Positions 12,601-27,600 of a DNA stretch of 64,000 bases are shown piece by piece. Position 1 is the first letter of the stretch; each line of letters starts with the position of its first letter. The translations under genes and the position numbers were made by a program. Origin of the DNA: Malurus cyaneus samueli (lineage: Eukaryota > Chordata > Aves > Passeriformes > Maluridae); NCBI GenBank assembly GCA_009741485.1, contig CM019218.1, forward strand, positions 33,046,387 to 33,110,386, in the 5' to 3' direction. The notes beneath the pieces were generated by a model, which worked only from the letters and a program-made list of their open reading frames with translations, ran no database searches and was not told where the DNA came from.

Positions 12601-15600
12601 ACTGTTTTAAAAAGTGTATCCATTTTTTAGAAGCCAAAAGTCTTAAAAGTCGTTATTTCATGTAAATACAAACAATCAAGAGAAGATAATGCCTGCAGGT
12701 AACTTTGGTTTAGAATGCCATCATTAGATTAAGAGATGCACATCTTTTCCCAGCAAACAATAAAAACCTTGTCCCTGCAGAAACTGTGAACAGTTCCTGA
12801 AGTTTGTATTAAAGCCAAGTTTAACTGAGCTGTACTTCATAAAACAATGCTGATCTTCACAGAGCTACTCCTCACCCACTATTTTACCAAATGAGGATTT
12901 AGAAATAGCTAACACACGGAACTTCATGTTTCTCAGAATAAAATGAAAAGGCCAAAGTGCTTTCTAAGCACTCTTTTCCAACTGAAACAGTTAGGCTCCA
13001 CATGCAAGATATCCAAAGATGGGCTTGCAACACTAAGAGAAAAAGAAAACTCACTTTCATCTCCCGATTCCTCCTTCTAGATTTCTTGTGGATGCAATGC
13101 TTTGAAGGGCTTATCCTTATAGTCTATACCCCAAACCCACTGCTGCAATTGCTGGACAATGAATGATTTTCACAGTTGGCTGAATTCTCAGCTTATCTAT
13201 GCCTACCAGTGATGTATAAAGTAACATACTCCTCCACATCAGTGTCTATTGGATATCCAAATCAAAGCACCACTCCACTGCAGGCAGGATACTGCCAAGT
13301 AAATGGCGATTACAAAGTAGATAAGAGCATTTGCACTATTGGCACATACTGGACAAAGATCAGACCAGCTGCCAGATACTGCATGGGAAGTGAATTCCAG
13401 TGCAGGATCACAGCTTGTGTAACAAACGCTGGGAGATAGAGGCAACTCCAAACAGAACTATTTAAAGCAAAGGGCCAATATCCACTGGAACAGGATGGTC
13501 TGAAATGTTGCTACCAAGGGACTCATCCAGACATCCAGATCAGTAGCTTGTCTTCATATTCTAGTGCTTTCAGATGACAGCACTGCCTGAGGAGAGCCAC
13601 TGTGGCATCGACTCCCGGGATCCTCATTTGTCAGTGCTGAGTCAGCACCGATAGAAAGCTCACTGCTCAGCACTTCTGGGGAGGTCTCTTATCTACTCCA
13701 GCTCGACATTCATTATCTGGACTAATTTCAGAGTCCTCAGATGTCTCCAGGAGGGCAGGTGGGCACCCATCCCAACATGCAGTGACCTGAGGAAAAGCAA
13801 GTCCATGGCAAGTTGGGCACAATGGAAACCTCAGTGACAAACTGGCAATGCCCTACAAATGGGCATCCACCAAACAAAAAGTAGCTGCTTTGATACCTTA
13901 CTATATTGTAAAGTAGAAAACGAAGAATTAAGGATTCCACAGCAGAACTAAAGTTGCCCAATAATGAATTTTTTAAATACTTTAATTTTGTTTCTAGTAT
14001 TTATGCCTATTTTATTTTATTCTGTCCTGGGACTTAGATGCAGCTCTAAGATGTACCTGGAGTCTGAGGTATATAAGAAAATGTTTCATTTCAGACTCTG
14101 TATAAAACACTGTGTGATAAAAACACACTATGTGGAAGCAAAACATGAGAAAGATCACCAAATCTGTACTACTACTCATTACAATAGAAAAGCTTTAGTT
14201 TTAAAAGGAGCTGCCTTAAAATGCAGCTGATTTGATATCTGCAAAAGCCTAACCTGGAGCTATTAACAGACATCTCATTTTTATTTAAAGTTGAAAAAAA
14301 CCATTTTCAATACTAATCACTCGAACATTTCCAGACACAAATCTATCATATTTACCTTTTACAATGAGAAAGATATGGACAGGGAAAGCAGCAAATGTGT
14401 CTAGACTGCCTTTCTGAAAGCTGCTAGTGTGTTTCAAGCAGCTCTGCACTTTGGAATATTATATTAATCCCAATGCAACACATTTGGGGAGAAATTATAG
14501 ATGAGACAGCCAAAAGATATTAGAGTTATTAGCATTTCTCAATTATTAATAAGAGAACAGCTGTCCCTTTTTCTGCAGATTTCCCAAGATATGGGCTCCT
14601 GTGTTGTAGGCCAAAGCTGCAATAAAGGTACTGCCATACTGGTGCTGTGGGGATATTTAAACACTGTGGATTTAAGTGGTTTCAGTACTAATTAATAAAA
14701 TTCACAGGCTGAAGTAGAAGTAGGTCCTTCTTTGTCACAATACTATAATATAAGAGCAAGGACATCCAAAATGCTGTGGTAAAGTACTAGACTTCATTAA
14801 AAATCAACCAAGATGTAATAGGGAAGATGTCATGTTTAATAATTTAAAAAGTCAAAGAAAGATTTTTAGCTTTCCTTTTACATTACTGCTTTCTTACATA
14901 CCCTAACAAGATTAACGTATCTAATCAGGTTGGGGGGTGCTTTCTGTTTGTTTTCAGTTTGGTATTTTGGTTATTTGGATTCCAGATCTAAGATTCGGTT
15001 TGTGCACAGGACTGTTGTCATTAATCTGATAGATGTGCCATCTATTGTATTTTAGCCCCTCATTATCTCTACACTTTCGATGTGTGCTTTCCCAGATCAC
15101 GGGAAGAAACCTGAACTGGAGAAGCAGACGTCCCTGTGTGACATGCATCACTGGTTGTGTGAATGGTGAAAAAGAATCAGCTACTTACACCCCAAGCAAA
15201 GCTAAAACCAATCATGACCTGAGAATAATCTGCTTCAAAAAACTTCGGCACATTGCAAACCTATTAGTTTCTATTTAAGCAAAGTTTCATTTCATAACAA
15301 GATACTTCAGAAGCCATAATCTTAGATTAATCTCCATAGGAAAGCTGGATTAAAATGTTTTACAGGAATTTTAAACACAGAGATAGGAAACAGATGAGAG
15401 GTAAAAGAGAGAGCTGTCTTTCTGCCTTGCAGAAATGCAGACAACAGAAATAAAATCACCTAGCCACCAGCACAGGACAAAGAGTTGCTTCCCTTTTCAT
15501 CTAAGACATTGTCCTTGTGAAAACAAGAACAATGACAGAAATTGTAGAATGAGTTGAAATTAGGAAAACATAGTAGGTAATTGCCTGATCTCATCTTCAT

Positions 15601-18600
15601 ATAGCTTTGAGTTAGGACTGTGCTCGAAAAGGAAAGGTTTAAGAGATGGGACACCGCTTTCTCTCAATGCTAACATCTGGGGACCAACTCGTGCTGCCAG
15701 GCAGCTGAGCAGAAAGCATTTACAAGGCACAGACCTCAACTGTTCCATAGGTATTTCCCCAGGTGATGTAGGTTGGCACAAGTTTAAGGGTTAAAAAAGA
15801 AAATTTTATTTTTTCAGGAACACCAAATCACTCAGAACAGTGAATTTCTGATACAGTCCAGAGATATTTAAATTTCTGTTTCAGGTTACTTTTGAAACCA
15901 CATTCTTTGTTTGATCAAAATATTCCCAAGTCTGTTTTAGAAGCAAATATTCTGAAATGTATTAAGGAACTCTCAACACCCTGATTTTATGGCAGTGCTA
16001 TACCAGGGATGTAACTCCTTATAGTGCAAGCACAAACAAGGCATTAAACTTACTTTTCCAAAGAAGCCTTTGAAGAACTTCCTTTCCTGGAGGAACAGGG
16101 GGGACAAGTCGAGCGCTATTACTGTAGGTAGCTAAAATGTCCCAGGGTTTTCAAACCAACAAGCACACACAAGAATAGGGTTTGGAGGGAAAGGAAGGGG
16201 TTTTTAGAGTTATCCATGAGAAGGTGCGACAGGCAAATGTGAAAATAATCCCATGAAAATGCAGATCAAAGGGCACACACACAATTCTAATAAGCTACTG
16301 CCCTGAAATTGGTGGAAAGAAGAAAACCTCAGCCCCAATTTCATGCAAAGTGGTTACTCTATTTTCACTCTCCCTTGTTTAGTCCCTTTTGGTTAGGTTA
16401 TAAACCAAACTTGGCAGCAGACATGGTGGTTAAACAAATAAAATACTGCATAGGCTCTTGTGAAATGCAAAGTTCTAACTCCAGAATTGCGGTTAAGTTT
16501 GCTCTGTATTGATCACTCTTCCCCAAAGCAAATGTTCTGTATGTTGGAGAAGCATGTATGGCTGATATAAGGGGTAAATGCTGCAGAGGTAAATACTGCT
16601 TCATTTTATTCCATTTGTTTGTTGCTCTGGTTTACATGCTACTCTTCACATCGTACGTGGTCTTCTCTGAAAGTAAGGAATTTCATCTTACCTTGTGGTT
16701 AAAACTAAAATACAAATGAGACTCCTTTCTCTAAAGCCTTCCAAGGCTTTATGCAATATTAACACAAATACTAGTTATTCATTCTACAACTCTGAATTGA
16801 TAGGTTGAGCAGCCTTTAAAATCAGCTCAGGCAGGCAGAGACAGGTAGGCAAAGATACCAAAGGAAGAACTACAACTTCCAAATTTCTTCAAAAAGAAAA
16901 AAAGCAATTATACTGATTGCCCAATCCACATTAAGCAAAAGCTGGCACACAATTTTAAGCATATCTGCATGCAGTTTAGTTTCTTAGCTTTATTTGGTTA
17001 CCAGACTGTGGAAAGTAAACTATAAGACAGAACACTTCACCAGGCCTGGTGCTCTACGAGCACAGCCACATGCTGCTCTGTTGGAGGGAAGCTGATGTGA
17101 AGCTTAGAGCTGTTCCTGCCATCTTTCCAAATTGTTTCATTTGTAGGAAAGCTCTGCTATAGCAGTAATGAGGAGGTGGTGGAGAACTGCAGAAGAGACA
17201 GGGAGTGTCTTGTGACATCCCCTGACCTCACATTTACACTGTGCAATTCCAACCTGTTCATCACTGATACTAGTATATTAAAAGTATCACCACAAATATC
17301 CTGAGACAGTGTCTGAAGAATTTATTGATAAACAAGGTTATATTTAAATCAAAGCTATGGTTCTGACGCAAGCCAACAAAAGCCAGGAAACACAAAGTTA
17401 AGGAGGGAATGTCAACCTCAACTCTGCACTTCCTGGCTCTGCTGGTGTGTCCCTCTCTGCCCAACATCCTTCCAAAGAACATTTTACCAAGTATCTGTAA
17501 CATATTTATGTCAAATCAGACACTTCATAAAGAACATCTCCAAGTTCAGTCAGCTGAAAAGCTTAAGAATTTTTGGAGGCAGGAATGGTTATGTATTTGG
17601 GCAGGATATGCTGAACACTAGGAGGGGAACTAATGGATTAATCACAATGTAGTGTACATAATGAGAAGGGGTTGGATGCTGCTGCCAAGTTGAGCAATGA
17701 CTATTGCATTACACTAAATAATAGCTTTTTAAAGATAGCAAAAGCTAAAGAGATTCACCAGAAGCCACCTCATTTTTAGGTGATGGTTAATTTTGCTCTC
17801 AGAAAAATGCTTGTTAAACAAGATTATTTTTTTAAATAAACTAGACAAGGTTAATGGAAAAGGCATCATGCAGAATGGGTTTTAAACAACACTAAGTTAA
17901 TGTAGTTTTAGAGATAACTAATGCATTTTTAAAAATATTAAATTATGTCTCTTTACCTGCTAAAACAAGAACATATATTAAAACAAATGCATAATTTAAA
18001 ACAAAAAGTGGCAAGTTAGAAACCAATACTACAAGCTAAAGCTGATTTAAAATCAAAATATGACAGGAGAGAGTCACAGTTTCATCTTTATATTATGCTC
18101 CCACACCTGAATCAAATACACATAACACAGCCCTTAAAGTTGCTTTCCAGTTGGCACTAAATATTCTGAATTCAGTGAAATGGTTCTGAAGAAACAATTT
18201 AGAGCCTCATGTTCATCTACAAGAATCTTACCAGATATTAAATGTTTACAAAGTTAGCAATATATCTCTACTAAGGGAATAATGCAAGCTACGTTGGTAA
18301 TATTCTATTAAGGAAAAATGCAAGTTCTGTTGATAATATAAACCCATGTTAATAACAGACTAATAGCTGAATAAATGGGTTTATATCTATTAATGAGACT
18401 GTGATGCCATTTCATCAGACAGAAAATTACAGCATTATTGGTGTGCAGTTTCAGAGCTATAAAACTGTAACAACTGTAGAATATAGGGTGGATGAGGGAT
18501 TCTTGAACTAAAAGTGGCTTCTTGTACTCAGTTGTCAATTAATGTCTGAATAAAATGGTCACCATCAATTGTTTGTAAGTTCTGCAAGATGCAATGCTCA

Positions 18601-21600
18601 AAAGCAGTTATGCTACATTAAAGGAGCAGGTAATAAAAAAATCCCTAAAAGGTTATTCCCCACAATAGAGACAGAGATATTTGTTTGCATCTTTCCTTTC
18701 AAAAAGCAAAGCAGTAATTAAACTATTTCTAAAGTCAGGATTAACACTGTTCTATATTCTTCTTAGCAAATTCCACAAAATGTTTAAAAATCCAGCAGTC
18801 AATCCTAAAAAAAACACAGTCTTCAGTTCCTCAAATGAATTGCCAACTGTAGTACAGCAAGAATTAAGAGGCAAAAATACATCTATTAAAACAAGACAGA
18901 CAGAACTTAAGATTTTGGAGGCTACAGGATACAAATATTTCAACAATTCTGTCTACTTTTTATTGGCTGGATTTATAAAACCTACATCTTACCTGCAGAG
19001 AATAAAGTTTAAAATAGACCACATACACTTCAATGTCATTTAACCACATTCAAAGTGAAGTCCAATTTCCCTTAAGCTAGTCTTTCAGTTTGAGCAGTGC
19101 AGATCCAACTTAGAATTCTTTCAAAAGCAAGAGAAAGTCCATCAAAATAACTAAGGACTGCAAAAGCAATAGACTAGCAGAAGAACAAACTGCTTTCTTA
19201 TCACGTTCCTCACATGCTGAAGTGTTTGGCTTCTGCTAAATTAGAAGAGTTTATAGTACAGAAAAGAGCTTTCAGGAATAGTGATGTCCTAAAAAATGCC
19301 CCTGGTTTAAAACTCACATGCCAGGGTTGAGGGGCAGGGTTTGAATTGCAGTGAGCAGCTCCAAATGAACCTTGGATCTGATAGAGTCAAGCAACTAAAG
19401 CACACACAAAGTAGTTTCAGTAATCTGAATATTCCTTTTGGGGCCCAAAGAGAATTTCACCTCTTCTTCTCAACTTCCAACACTGACAAAGGAGACAAGT
19501 TAAACAGCAATTGTAAGATATGCACATTTGTATCCAGCGTACATATTGACATCAAACAGAATAAGAAATCAAAATTATCTGAAGAAAAATGTTAATATAA
19601 GAGAATGGGTAATTCTCACCATCCACAATTTGGAATAATGACATTACATGGAATAGGGAAATTCAATTATTTACTTTCAGAAATTGCACTATAAAAGTTA
19701 GATATCCAAGTCTGACTTTGAATAAGTAATTCCGGTGATCAAGAATCTCAAACCTGGAAATTCAGAAGAAACTGGGTGCTATGCTTTTGCTATGTCTCAT
19801 TAATTACAAGCTTAGCTACACTTAGCTGGGTTGTGAACTTGTATTGTATGACTTTTATAAACCAGAGAACAGCTACTTCACAGCACAGCTCCCCAGGGAA
19901 GAGAATGAGAAAAGTTGCATAAAGTAGATACTGCAGTGCTATTTGGTGTGCTAACAGAAAGTATTCTGAGAGAATAAAAATCAGAAGGAGACCAAAACGG
20001 ATGCAGCTGATTATGCGGTCAGTACTTGCACTTTTAAGTACGTAAACTAAATCCACAGAACAAAGAAACCCATTTATATTTTGTGTGTCCCTTTTTAATA
20101 AGAATCAATCACTAATCACTGTGGACTGAATGGGAACAGATGGGATGCGGCTTTAACAGGTTACTATACATTAGCTGAGAAAGAATGAAAAGACTTGATT
20201 TTAATCAGAGCACTAAACCAATTCAGAAACTTTACAGCACAACAGAAGGCAGAAAAGATAACCTATAATTCTCTGTTGTGTGCCACGAAGAAGGGAAAAA
20301 CGGGTTTAGATGGAAACTATTTGAGCTCTCAGACTTGGTGAGGAAAAAAAAGGATGTCCAGTGGCACATATTTTAAGTCTGTAAAAGTGGAGTAGAAGGA
20401 TTTGATGGGCTTGCAGTAATTTTGTTGAACTGCGAGGATACAAGCGTTTCTTCCACTGAATGCATACTGAAGAATGTATGTAGCTAAAGCACATAAGTGA
20501 TGACAAGGAGAGCAGTTCTCTATCTCCATACAAAATTCAAATTTTTAATGTCCTTTCTCCTGTTCTTTTCAATGATGTTATAGACTCAGTTCCTTGACAG
20601 ACTGATCACTGCCTTTCTGGAGTTCGCTATTTCCGCAGGATTTTGTGGTATTATTACTGCAGGAAAGAGATGACAAGACCTCTTCAAATGAGCCACAGAA
20701 ATACAAAGAGCTTTGAACGAGTGCCATTTACAGGAGCAAACGTTCACAGAAGCCAAACTAAGAGCAGCGCACTTCATGACACATCAGAATTAGGCAGCTT
20801 TCAGGCCACTTTGAGCAGATGCAAGCCAGATTATTTCATGCATGACTACAATGTTGCAGTGCATTAGAAAAAAAAGCATCCTAAAACAAGTAATATTTTG
20901 TATAATAATGGTGAATTAAGTCACTATTAAAGTGGCAGGCAACAGAGGGAAAGAGAGAGGGGGAGAAGAAAAGAGAGAGAGGGAGAAGCTGTTAAAAAAC
21001 AATGGTTGAGGTCCCATGTGGGTACCAACTTAGCCTGAAAGGTCACAGAGAAGTTTTACACATTTGTTTTGCAAATAGTTTCTGCAAGTAGAAAGAACAG
21101 TTGTAACTCTCCCTCTCATCATCAGATTAGCACGTCCCCCCAAGTGCAGCAGTGCTCTCAAACTGGCCAACTGTTCTCCTAACATGGGTCAAAAGTTCAG
21201 TCTTTAGCTGGAGCACTGCTGCCGAATGGACCTTTTCCAGTAATGCACTCAGCCCCAAAGACAACTCTTTCATTAAGCAAATATACATACAGATTTCAGC
21301 CTCTTCACAGCATCTTCACAGATATGCATTCCTCTGGATTCATCCACTTCCACATGTCCCAGGTACTGCAGGAAAGAGTATTGGGAGAAAAGCTTAATAG
21401 TATCTCCTTAAACTCCCTGGGTTTTGATGAATCCAAGCTCTGAATTCATCTCAGTACAGCTGACGTGATAGACAGTAAAAGCACTTGCCAGTCTCCTTTG
21501 AACCTGCATTTGGAGGTTTGACAGTGTATATATATAGGGGGGCACCAGCTTCAGCAGAAAAGTGTAATACAACTAGAAATCCTGAGGGAAAGACAGACTT

Positions 21601-24600
21601 TCCTTTCTCAGGGAAACTGGAAAGTATTGAAAACTGTATTTTCCTGCTTATTCATCACAAGCCTTAATATTTTTTTTACTAGCATAGCACAAAAACCTTA
21701 CATCAATATGGAGATGACGGCAAATAAAGAATTTTTGAATAATGATAGATATATTTAGTACTGAAAATTGAATTATGCTACACAGTAAGATGATCAAATA
21801 TTTTTGAATGTTAATGTTCAAATATGAGAAAATTGCCTACCACCTCCTTTTTTTTCAATTGTAAACCAAAATTGTTTATCTTCATTAAACACCAGGCTGT
21901 TATGGGGACACTGAGACACCATTCTTACAAAAATGGTAGTTTTGAAAAAATAAGTAAATTTTAAAAATCTCTTTTGCACATACTCTTCTTTCCAAGCACA
22001 ACTTAAGAAAAATGCCAGTAATATAACAGAGAACAGAAACTTCAAACTTCAAAGCTTTTAAATTTACAACCCAGAATAATATTAGTCTGTAGAGAAACCA
22101 ATTGCAAGAAATACATAATAGCATAGTGTTCAGAGTACCATGGATAGTTTAATTTTACACTCTAACATTTAGCTTTATTTTTTCCAATTTCCCTGCCTTT
22201 CCAATCATAGTTCTTTTTGATAGTGAAAGGAAATGTTCTCTCAGAAAAATTCACATCCTTATTCAAAGTACTTAACTCATGAAGAAAACCACAGAAACTA
22301 TTAAAACCTCTCTGATGTTTTGTAATAAGAACTTTAAGGGAAATAAACTTTCCCCAATTTACTTGCCATTTTAAGAGTTGCATGCAACTTAGCATTTGAT
22401 TCTAGACTGGCTACAGAGTGAAAAAGTGGTTTTAAAGTATCAAAATCAATGCATGTGTCACTTAATGCAGTAGTAAACCGCAGTTTAATAAACTATTAAG
22501 AAATTGTACTTTATAACAGACTATTCTGCTGTGAGTTATTTGAAATCTTTTTGGTTGTCTTTCATTCATTAGGATACTAGACTTAGCTAGGTGGGCACAG
22601 AAATGCTTCACTCAGCATCATATTGAAGTACCCTCAGATTAACACATTCAACAGAGAAAATCAAGATTGTTTCAAAGATTTAACAGAAATTGGAAAGTTG
22701 AGTTTTTTTCATGCAAGGCAAGATGCTCCAGAAGAGTAGGCTCTGTATACCATTAAACTGCTGAAAGATTTAAAATATATTACGTGATAGAGAGCTTTAG
22801 CATTAAATCTCACTATGTGGCATTTTTTTACAGAGTTAAATGTGGATGGAGCAATTCTGGAAGAATTTCACTTAAATCAGCCCTCACAGCTGGAGAACAG
22901 CTTGAAAAATAAATTGTACTGAAACTAGAAGGTAAATAAAAGAGACTTGACTCTTTAGAGCTTTTTCAAAATGAGCTCTGTGAGGCTGAAGCCTTGTAAT
23001 TGAATGCTGGAGCTGCCAAAACAGCAACTGCACTCCCTCAGCTGAGCTGGCTGAACACTTGCGCAAGATCTTCATTTCTCTAGAACATAAACTGGAACAT
23101 TTTAATCCTAAAACCACACAAACAGTAACAACTAAAGATGCAATCACTCTGTATCTGGAAGTACATATGTACATCAACGACTACTCGGTTGTGCCATGGC
23201 TTCTCTGGGAGAAGTTCCAGAGATGCAGAAATTCAGTTGTACATATCTGTCATAAAAAAGTTTTGCGTTTAGTAACTTGTCCTTAAAAAGAGAATGCTAT
23301 AGACAGGAACAAGACTGAGATTTACACTGGACAGAAAAAAATGTGTAGGAAACGAACCATCTAGTTTGCATGACCATTATGTATCATCCACAACTTTGAG
23401 ATTTCCTGACCTATCTGCACATCTCATTTACTCCACTGCAGCCAAATGATTCCAACTGAAGATTCAAACCATTCAGTCCCTGTACTTGGCAACCTGCCTT
23501 TTGCTGGGAAAAGGGAGAAACAGAGCAGGGTAAGTATTGCCTCATGTCACACTGCAAAACAGACAACCATCCTCCCCTGTGTTGCCAAACCTTTTTTCAA
23601 GTCCCATGCTCCAACTTTCAGCAATCAGTCATGCCACTGCCATTGAGGACTGCAAGTTTAGCTGCAGTTTTCAATACTGCTTCCACTCCAGTGAATGGGG
23701 ACATTATTACACATATCAAGAGCATCTATCCACACCAAAAGGGTACAATCCACAGACCTCATTGAGCATCAGTCAGTTTTGAATTATAAAAGAAATTACA
23801 CTGTCACACAATATTTCTTTATAATATAAAGGACAAAAGGTGCTTTGTTTGCATTTACATGTTACACTTTTAGCCCTTCATAAAAAAAAGAATAAAACTT
23901 GCTCTTGCCATTGCACCATTTTAGCAGAAACCAGAAGCTCATCATTATCACTGGTGTTGAACATTTCACAGGCAATGTAAAAATTCTTCTTGCTTTGGTT
24001 TTTTTCTTCTCCTGGGATGGAGTGGTGGTGTGTTAATTCCTTATATGGGCCAATATACTTTTCTTTTCTGAAAAAACAAATTTTAACTCTATAATGAGAA
24101 TTGTATAGTCATCTTTTTATAGCCAAAAGTCCCCTAAGCAGCAGGACCCCTTCCAAGTATTTAAGTTTATTTCTAGAAACGTTTTCCCCTATCAGTCTGA
24201 GAGTAGATATACTCTATGGCTCCTGTATTTAACCAGTGCCACAATATTTATCTGGCTTTTAATGGGTTGTAATCAAAGACATAAATATTTCCTCAAGAAA
24301 ATTGCCAAAAAATTCTGTCAAAGACTGAGACCTCTGCTAGTGTTTATATTTTAAACAGAAGTGTTAAATTGTAAATATATCTCAACTTAGCCTTAAATAT
24401 GAAATATTGGCTCAACTTACTAGTGCAACAGCATTTTATGAGTGACATTTCAAAATTTAATAAAGCAAATGCAGCTACTAGTTAGACTCTGAAATGAAAG
24501 TTAAACACCAGAATTCAGGACCTAAGAAAAATGAACCATTGTTAAACTTTGCCATTCCATTGCTGGAAAGAGGTTACATGGAAACCACTTTAAAAAGCAG

Positions 24601-27600
24601 ATACACAAATCCCACTTCTATACACAACCTTTCAGCATCTCTAAATGGAACTTCCCTTTTGAATTGGAAGAGAAGAAACATCCTGTTAAAGTGCCTGGGC
24701 AGTAACTTGTCGCATATGAGTAAAATCTCATCCTAATCCATGACAGCACATTACCACAAACACACTCAAGGACTGGGACACATAAGTACTGCGTACACAA
24801 AAATTCATGTGAACTGCATAAGCCTTTCTGTGGTGGATGATGACTTTGAGAACAGAAAGGAAAGCAGTACCCATGACATATTTGCAAAGAGCATTTCTTG
24901 TTACAGGGATTGTTGCAGCTAGCATTCCAGGAGAAAGTGAGTACTTTTCCATCAGGAAAATGCACATAGCAGGAATTCAGTATTAATATTGAATGCACTC
25001 CTACTTAATTTCCATAGCAACCAGTGAATGATAGTCATGACATCAGCAATTCTCGGACATAAGATGTTCCCTAAGAGATTTAATCATTATACCAGAAATT
25101 AACCACCAGTGCTTTTACAGAAAGCTAAAATCCTTGTGGGTAGAGTCCACATACAGAGTAACATAATAAAAAAGCTCTAGTCCAAATAGAATACTTTCGG
25201 GTGCTGTTAAGAGAAAGGTCCTTAACACAAATATCATTAAATTGAAGTATTGCGTACATGAACATTTTCAGAAAAAAAAATATGAGGTACAGCAAATTCA
25301 ACAAAACCCAAAAAACTCCCTCTTCATCGCTGACTTTAATGTTCTCTTTCACTGATCATGGTGTTTGGCATCAATCTCAAGTCCAGCAAAGCAATCAACA
25401 TAGGAACAAGTTAAACTGGCACACAGCAAAATGTCCTTAGATATGAAAAGTGCTTGAGAAACTATATTCTTTTTCAACATTTTAAACTTTTTCTAACTTC
25501 ATCTAAAAACCAACAACTCAAGCTACTCTATGTTTTTGGTGAAGCTGTGCTCATGTCTTCTCCCAAATATATGCTATTGAAATTGCTCCCACTAAAACAT
25601 CAAGGGTGATATATCAGGTCAGAAATATAACACCATCCGTGTCCTAGTACAAGCAATACTGCCCTGATCTTTGTTTTCATTCCTCTCACAAATGCTTGGC
25701 TGACTCAGTTCTCAACATTTCAAAGTTCAACAGTAACAGCTGGGAAAAAGAAGATCCTTCACCAGAGCTCCTTCAGCCTGGACAACTCACTCAAGCCAGT
25801 TCTGTTTGCTCAAGTCTGGTAATATGCTTTTACAGTCTCTCTTTGAAACAGACTCAGCTACACAAATAATTGAAGTTCCTTCTGTATCAGCAGATGTTCA
25901 CATGCACTGTTTTATTTGCAGTAACAGATTAGGTTCTTTGGATTACATTTGCAACTAGACGGACAGGAAATGAGCTTACTTGAAGTCTTGGCCATGGTGT
26001 CCTGTGCTGGGAAACTTAGCTGCCATAAAGAGAAGCACACCAGCATTCCTTGGTATTTTTTCCTAGAGGCAATGGCATTCCTCTTTTTCCTCTGTGTAAG
26101 TTCTGGGGTATTATTTGCAACAGTAAGACTGACTACTTGACGTCTGCATGTGCAGATATGCTTCTGGAATTGGCACTGCTCAAGAATTAAAGCCTGAGCT
26201 CCAAAGTTTCACAGTGAAATGCTGTCTAGCAACTAGACATAAGCTTAAAACCAGAAATCCTGGATACGTCTTAAAGTAGAGCTACTTTTCCACTGATTTC
26301 TAAAATTTACATTATAATGTTCAATACATTATTTCTCTCCCCTCACTGTCATGTTCCTGCTTTCTAAATTTATCAGTTTGAAACAGATGTTTGCTTAGAC
26401 AAAGCAGCAGAAACACAGACAATAGAAACTCTATGATAAAGCATCAACAAAGTTTAATTTTGCTTAGTCAAAACTATAGGCTTGTAAGGATGCTACACAT
26501 GTCACCAGAAATCGAAATGTCTCATCAACCCATTAAATTCCCCAGAACAGGAGTCTATGACTGCTAAATGTCTCTGAATAGTGAGGATCAAAAGAATCTA
26601 AAGCAGAATCGATACCAATAGTTCTCCCTATCTTTCACATCAACCCACCTAAGTATCACACTGTGCATTTCACTTAATGGTTCTCACATGACCTTTATCA
26701 TTGTCAACAGAAACAACACTGTGAGGGAATAACAAACATTTCCAGTTAGGAATATTGAAGATTAAGCAGAGAAACTCAGTACAGGATTCACAAATGCTAT
26801 ATTCTTTATTTCCTTACAAATCCCTAAAATGAGGCAGAGAGGGAACTCAGAAGGTTATGTAGGACAGCCCTTGCTTCAGGGCAGGATCTACTTCCACATC
26901 TACAACAGAGAAGTCAGCCCTGAAGTAGTAAGACATTTCTGTAACTGGAGATCAATAGCTAGACCTTCTATCCTGTAGTTTACATGTCTCACTGTATAAA
27001 GGGACATTATTAGGCTGAATTTTTATTGCTAATGCATATCCTAAATTTCCCTTAATGAAGCTTCAACACACTCTTTCTCCTAGTCCCTTCACTGCTTGAT
27101 AGATATACCATCAGATTTTAGTTTTCAGTTGTATGTTCTGATGTGAAATTCCTATTTATCCAGGAATGCAGCATTACTACATAAATTTTAAACTTTCTTA
27201 AAAAAAAGAAAATAAAAAGTAAAGGAAAATCAACTGTTGATAGCACAAAGTTTTATACATACACTGCATAGATGCACACTACCTTTTCTTCAAGTCCTGC
27301 AAAAAATTCAGTTTCCATATATGACACTGGAGATAACCTAATTTTAAAAAACAGAATAAAAAAGTATAACCCAGTGAGAACTTTTGGATTTCTAACACCT
27401 AAATTACATTTAAAATAAATATTTCTGCAAGGCAATCCAAACCATTTAAATTGTTATATCTTTAAAACAACGTGAAGTTTATGAAACTATTTAAGAATCT
27501 GACCTTGGCCAAAGAAGGTTTTTAAAACTCAGCAAGAAGCTTCATTTAAAACTTCTTGTTTGCAAGGCTATTAAAAAAAAAACTATGGGTGAAAAGTTTA

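Larger units (their letters stand above)
16087..21290 (-). other. NUMB: NUMB intron upstream of PTB microexon (5.2 kb)
   Basis: The donor is GTATGT and the acceptor CTGTTCCTCCAG. It holds an inverted repeat at 18336-18386 and a 45-nt purine tract at 20944-20988, listed separately. The rest is unique AT-rich sequence. Confidence 0.88.

Noticed and set aside
18681..19043. 120-codon plus-strand open frame
   Set aside because: Lys/Phe/Leu-rich low-complexity composition and no similarity I recognise; antisense intronic noise.
24618..24998. 126-codon minus-strand open frame
   Set aside because: Cys/Ser/Leu-rich composition, no recognisable domain or splice context; consistent with chance in AT-rich intron.
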